Shown piece by piece: positions 16,247 to 23,940 of a DNA stretch of 36,058 bases. The first letter of the stretch is position 1, and the number at the start of each line of letters is the position of its first letter. The notes under the pieces were generated by a model, which was given only the letters and a program-made list of their open reading frames with translations, made no database searches and was not told the DNA's origin. Origin of the DNA: Parabacteroides sp. (GTDB taxonomy: Bacteria > Bacteroidota > Bacteroidia > Bacteroidales > Tannerellaceae); assembly GCA_018054455.1 (NCBI GenBank), contig JAGPJL010000012.1, positions 1 to 36,058 on the forward strand, written 5' to 3'. The translations under genes and the position numbers were made by a program.

Positions 16247-17428
16247 TTACTTAATACCAAGTTTCTTTGCAATTGCTTTTGGAAGAGCATCTTTATGTAC
16301 AATTATATTCATTGTCTTATAGGCTACAAAAGCTTCAGAAGCATACCATGTTCCCTTAAACTTATTGTCTGTACCCCATGAATTTTTTACCATATAGAAT
16401 TTCTTTCCGGTCTGATCTTTTGCCATACCGTAAATTAGCATCCCATGGTCGTCTGTTGTTTGATAGTTATCATAACCTACCTGACGCATTTCCTGTGTAA
16501 TAGCAAGTTCCTGACAAGGTTTCTCAATTAATTTTTTAATTTCGTTATCCTTTTCTGTCTTGCTCAGACCAACCCATTTGTCCTGATCCGAACCAGATGT
16601 TTCAATCGCTTTAATATCAGGAACTACAGCAATTCCATTACGAGTGAATCCTTTTTCGCTAACATCAGATCCCCATGCAATAGAATAACCTGTACTGATC
16701 GCATTCTCAAAAACCTGCATAAACTCATTTATAGGAAGATTGTAAGAATCCGCCCAACGCCAGTTATCTTCAATTTCCAAAGCAAAAGAAGTATAGAAGG
16801 GCTGATGAGTATAAGATGTCAGAGAAACGTAATCATCCATATTTAAACCAAGCTCTTTGGAAAAACTTGCAGGGGTGTATTCTTTGCCATTATACATAAA
16901 CTTTTCAGGAATTGCGCCCAAATAGGAGTCTATAACACCGTCGTAGCCCTTCTTCCATGAAGTAGAAAGTTTACCGTTATCATTCTTCACAACCGCATTC
17001 ACATAGCTGGAAGCAATTGCTTCCATTTCTCCATGTACGTGCATATCTTCACCGTACTGCAAACCAGACATAGCGGCTTCAGGAACTGCTCCATAATGTT
17101 TCATTACATAAAGAACATCTTCGAAAGAACCTCCTTGTCCAAAATTAAGTTTGCCGTGCAGACGAACAAACTTATCGGCTTTATCTTTATAGGAGTGACT
17201 TACTACAAACATTTCCGATAAATCGAACTCGCCTTTTCCCTGGCGAAGCAGTTCGGCTTCAAGAAAACCTTGTCCTGAAAAAGACCAACATGTTCCTGTA
17301 CGGTTCTGATTCTTTACCGGGGTTACTTTTAACTCTTTAATCGGAGTAAATACATACTCACTACTATCTTGTGCCACTGTCGAAAACGCACAGGCAAACA
17401 ACAAGGCACCTACTAAGACTTTTTTCAT
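16247..17428 (-). CDS. Secreted C1 family cysteine peptidase (bleomycin hydrolase-like, C1B)
   Basis: The best start is ATG at 17426-17428, giving a clear signal peptide MKKVLVGALLFACAFSTVAQ; the upstream in-frame ATG at 17452 would add eight residues. The mature protein has the papain-fold catalytic set: Gln in KNQNRTG, Cys in GTCWSFSG, His in TDDHGMLIYG and Asn in MVKNSWG. The long insertions and length (393 residues) fit the C1B aminopeptidase C/bleomycin hydrolase group. The signal peptide makes this an exported member, whereas classic PepC is cytoplasmic. It is read against argD and proC and separates them; no functional link to amino-acid synthesis is evident. Confidence 0.93.
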   Translation of the reverse strand: MKKVLVGALLFACAFSTVAQDSSEYVFTPIKELKVTPVKNQNRTGTCWSFSGQGFLEAELLRQGKGEFDLSEMFVVSHSYKDKADKFVRLHGKLNFGQGGSFEDVLYVMKHYGAVPEAAMSGLQYGEDMHVHGEMEAIASSYVNAVVKNDNGKLSTSWKKGYDGVIDSYLGAIPEKFMYNGKEYTPASFSKELGLNMDDYVSLTSYTHQPFYTSFALEIEDNWRWADSYNLPINEFMQVFENAISTGYSIAWGSDVSEKGFTRNGIAVVPDIKAIETSGSDQDKWVGLSKTEKDNEIKKLIEKPCQELAITQEMRQVGYDNYQTTDDHGMLIYGMAKDQTGKKFYMVKNSWGTDNKFKGTWYASEAFVAYKTMNIIVHKDALPKAIAKKLGIK

Positions 17429-17460
17429 TCTATTGGTTATTAATTTTATCAAATAAGAAG

Positions 17461-17468
17461 CAAAGGTA
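17461..17468 (-). promoter_or_regulatory. -7 element for the C1 peptidase gene
   Basis: TACCTTTG on the minus strand fits TAnnTTTG and lies 32 nt upstream of the chosen ATG. This supports the start at 17428. No -33 element was identified. Confidence 0.45.
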
Positions 17469-17662
17469 ATTTTTTAGCTAATTACTGAAGACTTTTTTCA
17501 ATGTATATTCTCACTTTTTGTCATTATTTATAACAATAAACCGCCAATGATTACTTATCCACGGTTCCCCGGCATAATTGATCCCTATCCTGGGTGTTGT
17601 TTTACAAGAGATACAAAGATATGAAAATGACATCTAAAATCAATATATATAATTATTATGAC

Positions 17663-17670
17663 TACATTTG
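17663..17670 (+). promoter_or_regulatory. -7 element for proC
   Basis: TACATTTG fits TAnnTTTG and lies 51 nt before the proC ATG at 17722, within a 293-bp divergent intergenic region. Nothing else was recognised in that region. Confidence 0.45.
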
Positions 17671-17721
17671 CTTCCGTTTATGTCTAATATAATATTATTA
17701 ACCGAATAAGAGAATTACACA

Positions 17722-18522
17722 ATGAAAGTAACAGTTATTGGAGTTGGAAATATAGGAGGAGCCATTGCCCGCGGCTTAGCGAAAGGTACGATTCTTAAAG
17801 CATCCGACATTACCTGTACTGACCTGGTTCAGGAAAATCTGGATAAAATGACTCAATCTAACAAAGATTTTGTTATTTCTACTACTAATATTGAAGCTGT
17901 AAAAGATGCCAATATAATTATTATTGCTGTAAAGCCCTGGCGCGTTGAATCAGTAATCAACGAAATAAAATATTCGTTGAAATACGACAAACAAATCATC
18001 GTTTCCATAGCAGCCGGTATTCCTTTCGATCGTTTAAACGAATTTCTCGATAAAGAATCGAATCTTGAACATGGCACGCCTACTGTTTTCCGTGTCATTC
18101 CTAATACAGCTATCGAAGTATGCAGCAGTATGACTTTTGTGTCTTCCTGTAATGCTTCCGACGAACAAGAAGACCTTATTGTAAACCTGTTCAATGAACT
18201 GGGAAGTGCCATGTTGATCGAAGAACAACTTATGACAGCAGGGACTGCCCTTGCTTCAAGTGGAATAGCATTCGCCATGCGTTACATCCGTGCTTCCTCA
18301 GAAGGTGGAGTTGAACTTGGCTTCTATCCAAACCAGGCTAAAGAAATAGTACTTAAAACCGTAAAAGGAGCTGTGGATCTTTTAATTGCGAATCAAAGTA
18401 ATCCCGAAACAGAGATCGATAAAGTTACAACACCAGGCGGAATAACAATCAAGGGGCTAAACGAAATGGAATTATCCGGATTTACCTCTTCTGTAATCCG
18501 CGGACTAAAAGCCAGTAAGTAA
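17722..18522 (+). CDS. proC: Pyrroline-5-carboxylate reductase
   Basis: This 266-residue enzyme reduces pyrroline-5-carboxylate to proline using NAD(P)H. The N-terminal Rossmann motif is VTVIGVGNIGGAIARGL. IIIAVKPWRVESVI follows, then the C-terminal dimerisation helices with ALASSGIAFAMRYIRASSEGGVELG and TTPGGITIKGLNEME, the family signature. The length is normal. It has its own promoter-like -7 element. In Bacteroides-type genomes it commonly lies next to argD; here the C1 peptidase gene intervenes on the other strand. Confidence 0.97.
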   Translation: MKVTVIGVGNIGGAIARGLAKGTILKASDITCTDLVQENLDKMTQSNKDFVISTTNIEAVKDANIIIIAVKPWRVESVINEIKYSLKYDKQIIVSIAAGIPFDRLNEFLDKESNLEHGTPTVFRVIPNTAIEVCSSMTFVSSCNASDEQEDLIVNLFNELGSAMLIEEQLMTAGTALASSGIAFAMRYIRASSEGGVELGFYPNQAKEIVLKTVKGAVDLLIANQSNPETEIDKVTTPGGITIKGLNEMELSGFTSSVIRGLKASK

Positions 18523-18583
18523 GTTAGCATCGATTTATCAGTTTCATCTATGAAGGCATAAAATCTATCAATTGGAAAAATAG

Positions 18584-18612
18584 TTTGAATCAGAAAATGA
18601 GCTTTAATTTTG
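18584..18612 (+). promoter_or_regulatory. Promoter of ahpC
   Basis: TTTG at 18584-18587 and TAATTTTG at 18605-18612 are separated by 17 bp, matching both Bacteroidetes -33 and -7 elements. The ahpC ATG is at 18654. This is one of the best promoter matches in the window. Confidence 0.7.
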
Positions 18613-18653
18613 TGTCGTGAAAGTAAAACAAAATTAAGTTAATAAAACAAACT

Positions 18654-19220
18654 ATGAATCCAATTATTAATTCTCTGGTTCCTGAATTCAATGTACAGGC
18701 ATTTCAAAATGGCAAGTTTAAATCGGTATCGAACAATGATGTAAAAGGCAAGTGGGGTATCTTCTTTTTCTATCCTGCAGACTTTACGTTTGTATGTCCT
18801 ACCGAACTGGTGGATATGGCCGATAAATATGAGAAGTTCCAGGAAATGGGCGTTGAGGTTTATTCGGTTAGCACAGATTCTCACTTTGTGCATAAGGCAT
18901 GGCACGACGCATCTGATACGATTCGCAAAATTAAATACCCGATGTTGGCAGATCCAACAGGTGTGTTAAGTCGCTCATTCGGGGTGATGATTGAAGAAGA
19001 AGGTATGGCTTACCGTGGTACATTTCTTGTAAATCCCGAAGGACAAATTAAAATTGCAGAAATTCACGACAATGGCATTGGACGTAATGCAGACGAATTG
19101 CTTCGCAAAGTGGAAGCTGCTCAGTTCGTAGCCACACACGACGGCGAAGTTTGTCCTGCTAAGTGGAAGAAAGGCGATTCAACGCTAAAACCAAGCATCG
19201 ATTTAGTGGGTAAAATCTAA
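18654..19220 (+). CDS. ahpC: Alkyl hydroperoxide reductase peroxiredoxin subunit
   Basis: This 188-residue typical 2-Cys peroxiredoxin reduces hydrogen peroxide and organic peroxides. The peroxidatic cysteine is Cys48 in YPADFTFVCPTEL and the resolving cysteine is Cys167 in DGEVCPAKWKKG. Other family motifs are VSTDSHFVHKAWHD and FGVMIEEEGMAYRGTFLVNP. It lies directly ahead of ahpF, its reductase, with a terminator-like hairpin between. Peroxide-responsive control by OxyR is usual in Bacteroides, but I could not identify an operator here. Confidence 0.98.
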   Translation: MNPIINSLVPEFNVQAFQNGKFKSVSNNDVKGKWGIFFFYPADFTFVCPTELVDMADKYEKFQEMGVEVYSVSTDSHFVHKAWHDASDTIRKIKYPMLADPTGVLSRSFGVMIEEEGMAYRGTFLVNPEGQIKIAEIHDNGIGRNADELLRKVEAAQFVATHDGEVCPAKWKKGDSTLKPSIDLVGKI

Positions 19221-19233
19221 TTTATCCCAAATA

Positions 19234-19270
19234 AAGAGGCTCCTACATCCTGTTAGGGCCTCTTTTTTTT
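19234..19270 (+). terminator. Terminator-like hairpin between ahpC and ahpF
   Basis: AGAGGC with CCTA pairs, across a short loop and a one-base bulge, with TAGG and GCCTCT, followed by eight T. It should stop a fraction of transcripts after ahpC, giving more AhpC than AhpF. Confidence 0.85.
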
Positions 19271-19298
19271 ATAAACAATAAGAAAAACCGTGTAAACT

Positions 19299-20849
19299 AT
19301 GTTAGACTCTACTTTAAAAGATCAGCTAAAAAATATTTTTGCAGGATTAGATGCGACATACACGCTTGCTATTTCTGTATCTGGCCAACACGAAAGCCGG
19401 AACGAGCTATTGGAAATGATGAATGATGTAGCCGACTGTTCAGAAAAAATTGTGTGTGAGGTTTACGAAGGCGATGGACTGGAATTTGCAATACTGAAAG
19501 ACGGACTGAAGACCGGAATTACGTTTCGGGGCATTCCAAACGGTCATGAATTTACCTCTTTTTTACTTGCCATATTGAATCTGGACGGTAAAGGCAAAAA
19601 CATACCCGACGAAAGTATACGTAATAGGGTCAAGGCGTTGAAAGGTCCTATAAAACTGACTACCTATGTTTCACTTTCTTGTACAAATTGCCCTGATGTG
19701 GTGCAGGCATTGAATGCCATGGCGACTCTGAACGGACAGATCAATCATGAAATGGTTGACGGTGGACTTAATCAGAAAGAAGTCGATGCATTAAAGATTC
19801 AGGGAGTACCATCCGTATTTGCCGACGGTAAACTGATTCATGTGGGTCTCAGTGATTTTGGGGAATTGCTTACTAAACTTGAAGCTGAATATGGCATAAC
19901 CGGGGATAACTCGGAAAAGCCCGTAAAGAATTACGATCTGATAGTGGTAGGCGGAGGTCCTGCCGGGTCTGCAGCGGCTATTTATTCTGCCCGAAAAGGG
20001 TTAAAAGTTGCTATGCTGGCCGAAAGAATAGGTGGTCAGGTAAAAGAAACGGTTGGAATCGAAAACCTTATCTCTGTACCCACAACTACCGGTCAGGAAC
20101 TGGCAAGTAATCTAATGGCACACATTAACGATTACCCGATCGACATATTGGAACACCGTCGGGTGGAAAAAGTGGTGATAGATGGTAAAGAAAAGGTTCT
20201 TTCGGTATCCGGCGGTGAACAGTTTACAGCTCCGGCACTGATAGTAACGACCGGAGCAAGCTGGCGAAGACTAAATGTTCCGGGTGAATCGGAGTATATT
20301 GGCCGGGGTGTTGCGTTCTGTCCTCACTGCGATGGTCCGTTTTATAAAGGTAAACACGTAGCAGTAGTAGGTGGAGGTAATTCTGGTATTGAAGCTGCGA
20401 TTGATTTGGCCGGTATATGTAGCAAAGTTTCCATATTTGAGTTCCACAACGAACTGAAAGCGGATAAAATCTTGCAGGAAAAAGCAGGCAGTTTGCCTAA
20501 CGTTGAGATATTCCTAAATGCTCAGACTACCGAAGTAGTTGGCAACGGAAGCAAAGTAACAGGCCTGCTGGTGAAAGATCGTCTCACCGAAAAAGAACAT
20601 CAGATTGAGCTGGATGGTATTTTTGTACAAATTGGTTTAGCCCCCAACAGTGGCATATTTAAGGAGGTTGTTGAGACGAACCGTTCCGGAGAGATTGTGA
20701 TCGATTCGCACTGTCGGACAAATGTACCGGGAATATATGCAGCGGGAGATGTATCTACCGTTCCGTTCAAACAGATTATCATTGCAATGGGCGAAGGAGC
20801 CAAAGCATCGCTTGCTGCTTTCGAAGACCGCTTACATGGGGTTCTTTAG
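19299..20849 (+). CDS. ahpF: Alkyl hydroperoxide reductase flavoprotein subunit
   Basis: This 516-residue protein transfers electrons from NADH to AhpC. An N-terminal tandem thioredoxin-like domain contains the CTNC motif (Cys128, Cys131). Next come an FAD-binding motif [19 protein letters not shown] at about 217-235, the thioredoxin-reductase-like active site CPHC (Cys341, Cys344), the NAD-binding [12 protein letters not shown] and the C-terminal FAD motif [15 protein letters not shown]. The length fits AhpF (about 520) and exceeds plain thioredoxin reductase. Confidence 0.98.
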   Translation: MLDSTLKDQLKNIFAGLDATYTLAISVSGQHESRNELLEMMNDVADCSEKIVCEVYEGDGLEFAILKDGLKTGITFRGIPNGHEFTSFLLAILNLDGKGKNIPDESIRNRVKALKGPIKLTTYVSLSCTNCPDVVQALNAMATLNGQINHEMVDGGLNQKEVDALKIQGVPSVFADGKLIHVGLSDFGELLTKLEAEYGITGDNSEKPVKNYDLIVVGGGPAGSAAAIYSARKGLKVAMLAERIGGQVKETVGIENLISVPTTTGQELASNLMAHINDYPIDILEHRRVEKVVIDGKEKVLSVSGGEQFTAPALIVTTGASWRRLNVPGESEYIGRGVAFCPHCDGPFYKGKHVAVVGGGNSGIEAAIDLAGICSKVSIFEFHNELKADKILQEKAGSLPNVEIFLNAQTTEVVGNGSKVTGLLVKDRLTEKEHQIELDGIFVQIGLAPNSGIFKEVVETNRSGEIVIDSHCRTNVPGIYAAGDVSTVPFKQIIIAMGEGAKASLAAFEDRLHGVL

Positions 20850-20890
20850 TATAATAAAAATAGTGGAAAGATTCAGAAAGTATTGTACGT

Positions 20891-20940
20891 AAGATTCCCT
20901 GTAAAGCTGAGATTATTTCAGTTTTACAGGGAATCTTTTA
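20891..20940 (+). terminator. Strong terminator after ahpF
   Basis: A 15-bp perfect stem (AAGATTCCCTGTAAA at 20891-20905 with its complement at 20923-20937) has inner CTGA/TCAG pairing and ends in TTTTATT. It separates ahpF from the convergent sulfatase gene. Confidence 0.9.
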
Positions 20941-20958
20941 TTAAATCAGAGGTTGAGT

Positions 20959-22488
20959 TTATTGCTTTGCTTTCTCTTTATCAAGAATTGATTGCAGGCT
21001 TTTTACTTTTTCAGGATATCTGGCTACCTGGTTTACTTTCTCTCCACGGTCTTTCTTTAGATTATAAAGCTGTGGTTCTTTGCTGTTACCAAGTTCCGTA
21101 TTGGTAAGTTTATTATACGCCGGACCATTACCCGGAGCTATGTATTTCCACTCGCTATTTGATACCGATAACGAACCAGCTTGCTCGATAACATACTCCC
21201 GCCCTATTTTCGTCTTGCCCAACAGCGTAGTAAGATAATTTCGGCTATCCGGAGCTACCCCTTCTTGTATTGGTGTTTCTGTCAAAGCGGCAAGCGAAGC
21301 AAACAAATCAACCTGAGAAACTAATGCGGTTGATACGCTTGATTTAACTTTCGAAGGCCAGCTTACAAGAAAAGGAATTCTTGTCCCCGCTTCGAAATTA
21401 CTATACTTACCTCCACGGAAGTCACCCCAGGGCCTATGATTTCCTAATAACTCGACAGCCCTGTCCTGATAACCATCGTCTACAACCGGACCGTTGTCGC
21501 TGGTTAAGACAATAAGCGTATTTTCCGAGAGTCCAAGCTTTTCCAGCGTTTTCATAATCTCGCCTACGCTCCAGTCAAATTGTAACAAGGCATCGCCTCT
21601 GGCTCCCATACCACTCTTTCCTGCGAAACGAGGATGTGGAACGCGAGGTACGTGTGCGTCATTCGTGGCAAAATAAAGAAAGAATGGTTTATCTCTGTTG
21701 TTTTCGATAAACTGCACTGCCTTGTAAGTAATGCTATCGGCAATATTTTCATCTGTCCAGAGGGCCTGCTTTCCACCTTTCATATATCCGATACGCGATA
21801 CCCCGTTAACAATGGCCTGATCGTGACCGTGATTCACACTTGGCTTTAAAACAGTCAGCATTTCAGGATGATCTTTCCCCAGCGGCTCACCGGGAAAAGG
21901 TTGCACGTAACTAACCTGAATTGGATCGTTGGGATCAAGATTTACCACCCGCTGATTTTCAACAAAAACACAAGGAACCCGGTCGCCCGTAGCCGCCATA
22001 ATATAGGAATAATCAAAACCGATATCTTTTAAACCTGGAGTTATAAATCCATTCCAGTCCTGTGTTCCGGCTTTATCACCCAAACCGAGATGCCACTTGC
22101 CGACAGCACCGGTATAATAACCGGCCGTTTTAAACATATCTGCAACGGTGGTTTGTTCCGGACGAATAATCATGCCCGCATCCCCCGTGGCAATACCCGT
22201 GTCATTGCGTCGCCATGCATATTGACCCGTAAGGAGTGAATAACGCGAAGGAGTGCTTGTTGCCGCCACTGCATGCGCATCGGTAAACCGAATTCCTTGA
22301 GAAGCCAATTTATCCACATTAGGCGTATGAATCGTTTTCTCCCCATAGCAACTCAAATCACCATAGCCAATATCATCAGCCAAGATAAAAATAACATTGG
22401 GACGTTCCGTTTGCTGCGCAAACAATGCAGCTGCAGGAGCCATAAGTGTGGTACCTATTTGCAGCAGGCTGAATAAGTTTTTCTTCAT
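20959..22488 (-). CDS. Secreted family S1 sulfatase, serine-type formylglycine motif
   Basis: This 509-residue protein has a signal peptide (through about residue 25) and the S1 sulfatase fold. Metal-binding DDIGYGDLSCYG, the activation motif STPSR at residues 78-82, LLTGQY, GKWHLG, and the later LTSDNGP and RGGKYSNFEAGTRIPFLVSWP are all standard. The modified residue would be Ser78, so an anaerobic radical-SAM sulfatase-maturating enzyme encoded elsewhere is required. It is periplasmic or surface-associated and removes sulfate esters from glycans; the substrate is unknown. It has no SusC/SusD partner in this window, and a perfect inverted repeat lies in its leader. Confidence 0.95.
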   Translation of the reverse strand: MKKNLFSLLQIGTTLMAPAAALFAQQTERPNVIFILADDIGYGDLSCYGEKTIHTPNVDKLASQGIRFTDAHAVAATSTPSRYSLLTGQYAWRRNDTGIATGDAGMIIRPEQTTVADMFKTAGYYTGAVGKWHLGLGDKAGTQDWNGFITPGLKDIGFDYSYIMAATGDRVPCVFVENQRVVNLDPNDPIQVSYVQPFPGEPLGKDHPEMLTVLKPSVNHGHDQAIVNGVSRIGYMKGGKQALWTDENIADSITYKAVQFIENNRDKPFFLYFATNDAHVPRVPHPRFAGKSGMGARGDALLQFDWSVGEIMKTLEKLGLSENTLIVLTSDNGPVVDDGYQDRAVELLGNHRPWGDFRGGKYSNFEAGTRIPFLVSWPSKVKSSVSTALVSQVDLFASLAALTETPIQEGVAPDSRNYLTTLLGKTKIGREYVIEQAGSLSVSNSEWKYIAPGNGPAYNKLTNTELGNSKEPQLYNLKKDRGEKVNQVARYPEKVKSLQSILDKEKAKQ

Positions 22489-22515
22489 TTAATACTTAGC
22501 TTTTTGTTTATATAA

Positions 22516-22555
22516 ATTTGGTCCGGCTTTTAATCGGACCAAATATACAAAATTA
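22516..22555 (-). promoter_or_regulatory. Sulfatase promoter region with a 10-bp inverted repeat
   Basis: ATTTGGTCCG (22516-22525) and CGGACCAAAT (22535-22544) form a perfect inverted repeat with a 9-bp spacer. On the minus strand two -7-like elements, TATATTTG (22540-22547) and TAATTTTG (22548-22555), sit at and just upstream of its distal arm. It could be a repressor operator or a leader hairpin. Confidence 0.5.
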
Positions 22556-22688
22556 TCTTAAGAACAGGCTGAATGGTAGTCTAACTCAACCTATTCATTT
22601 TAGATGTTTTTAGCTAGAGATAAAGTTCTTCTATATATTTTAGCTCGCCGCCTTATAGCAAGTAGCAGTATTCCTATAGTCTATTATC

Positions 22689-22842
22689 CGTTTGCATACG
22701 AACAAGTATTCGTTTGCCATATGGATACTTTGCGTTTGGCAATTGAATACCTTGCGTTTGACAATTGACAAACGCAAGGTATCCATATGTTGACTTTGCG
22801 TTTGCGATATGGCAAACGAATACTTGTTCGTAGTGTTCGGAT
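22689..22842. repeat. 22-bp-periodic palindromic array with CGTTTG units
   Basis: CGTTTG occurs on the plus strand at 22689, 22711, 22733, 22755 and 22799, all on one 22-bp register, with the 22777 position replaced by an inverted half. CAAACG occurs at 22769 and 22813. Unit centres carry CATATG, CAATTG or ATATGG. The whole is palindromic about CAATTG at 22762-22767. Arms 22698-22722 and 22807-22831 match perfectly over 25 bp, and the inner arms 22747-22760 and 22769-22782 match perfectly over 14 bp. ACTTTGCGTTTG is repeated directly at 22727 and 22793, 66 bp apart. I do not recognise a family for it. Confidence 0.9.
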
Positions 22843-23003
22843 TAGTTTACTATAGTGATTGAACTACTTTATCGTTTATTGTGAGTTAATTATCAGTTGA
22901 TTTGAAATTGTCAGGCTATGTGGATGTAGAATAACCCGGCAGGATGTATCCCGGAAGGGTTGTGGGGCTGAAATAAAATGGTGACAGGTGACAGATAAAA
23001 ACG

Positions 23004-23081
23004 ATCTGCCACTTCTCATCTTTCACCGCCACATCCCTTATGGATAAAGGGAAGTAACACTAAAAGTGAGAAGTGGCAGAT
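23004..23081. repeat. 78-bp inverted repeat with 15-bp perfect arms
   Basis: ATCTGCCACTTCTCA (23004-23018) and its complement (23067-23081) are perfect. Between them a second stem, TCCCTTA against TAAAGGGA, forms with one bulge. It lies 35 bp past the nitroreductase stop (which ends the gene on the minus strand), so it could act as a 3' structure for that gene or be a dispersed repeat. Confidence 0.8.
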
Positions 23082-23116
23082 TAAATTGAAAAATATCGCA
23101 GTTAGGATTGCATTAT

Positions 23117-23749
23117 TTAATCGAGTGTAAATACAAAGTCCTCCTTCGGACGACGAACTTTCTTCAGGTTTACCAACCAGTCATTCTCTGCATCGCGGTA
23201 ACCCAGTGGAAGCATAGTTACACTACGGAGGCCTTGTTCTCTTAATCCTAATAGTTCATCGAGTGCATCGGCATCGAAGCCTTCCATGGGAGTGGCGTCT
23301 ACTTTTAATTCGCCGGCGGCGGCAATAGCCATACCGAATGCGATGTACGATTGATGAGCGGCATGGATAAAGTTCAACTCCGCATCGCGCGTTCCATAAA
23401 TGCTGAGCAATCTGTTTTTATAATCATCCATGGTGCCGACAGGCAAACCTCTTTGGTCTACTGTAAAGTCAAGCATTTGAGAGATACGTTCGGTTGTATA
23501 ATTATCCCATGCAGCGAAAACGAGCAGATGAGAACAATCAACCACCTGTGTCTGATTAAAGGAAATGGTTACTATTTTTTCTTTTAATTCTTTGTTTGTA
23601 ATAACAATCACTTTAAAGGGCTGCAGACCCGAAGAGGTGGGTGCCATGCGGGCTGCTTCAATAATTGCTTCTACTTTATCTTCCGGAACAACTTGTCCGT
23701 TCATCTTCTTTGTAGCGTATCGCTCGTTGAGTACTTTTAATAATTCCAT
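23117..23749 (-). CDS. Nitroreductase family NAD(P)H-dependent flavoprotein (NfsB-like)
   Basis: This 210-residue protein has the FMN-binding nitroreductase fold. An N-terminal LNERYATKKMNG (the usual R-x-x-x-x-x-F/Y region) is followed by IIEAARMAPTSSGLQPFKVIVI, then a long helix with IAFGMAIAAAGELKVDATPMEGFD, and the C-terminal LPLGYRDAENDWLVNLKKVRRPKEDF. It probably reduces nitro compounds or quinones with FMN; the true substrate is unknown. It diverges from the AraC gene. Confidence 0.93.
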   Translation of the reverse strand: MELLKVLNERYATKKMNGQVVPEDKVEAIIEAARMAPTSSGLQPFKVIVITNKELKEKIVTISFNQTQVVDCSHLLVFAAWDNYTTERISQMLDFTVDQRGLPVGTMDDYKNRLLSIYGTRDAELNFIHAAHQSYIAFGMAIAAAGELKVDATPMEGFDADALDELLGLREQGLRSVTMLPLGYRDAENDWLVNLKKVRRPKEDFVFTLD

Positions 23750-23906
23750 ATTTATCTATTCGTTGTTTATTTATATTCGGTTTATATCCTACTTAAACTG
23801 CTTTACAACATAAAAAGTTGCAAAGAGTATAGTCAAAATCTATTAAATAATGTTGAACGGGTAGTTTTAATTAGGTTAAGGGATTTAAGCCTCCTTATTT
23901 ATAAAC

Positions 23907-23914
23907 TATATTTG
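23907..23914 (+). promoter_or_regulatory. -7 element for the araC-family gene
   Basis: TATATTTG fits TAnnTTTG and lies 26 nt before the ATG at 23941. Confidence 0.5.
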
Positions 23915-23940
23915 CAGCATACTAATACTTTTTTAGCATC

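Larger units (their letters stand above)
22556..23116. other. Gene-free region carrying two palindromic repeat structures
   Basis: No open reading frame with recognisable protein character was found between the sulfatase promoter and the nitroreductase stop. The region contains the 22-bp-periodic array at 22689-22842 and the 78-bp inverted repeat at 23004-23081, described separately. The 22843-23003 segment shows nothing I can name. Confidence 0.6.

Noticed and set aside
17429..17721. Possible RNA gene or riboswitch before proC
   Set aside because: I could not fold a convincing conserved structure by eye; only a -7 element was supportable.
22689..22842. CRISPR array
   Set aside because: The 22-bp units are diverged, have no unique spacers, show internal dyads, and no cas genes are present.
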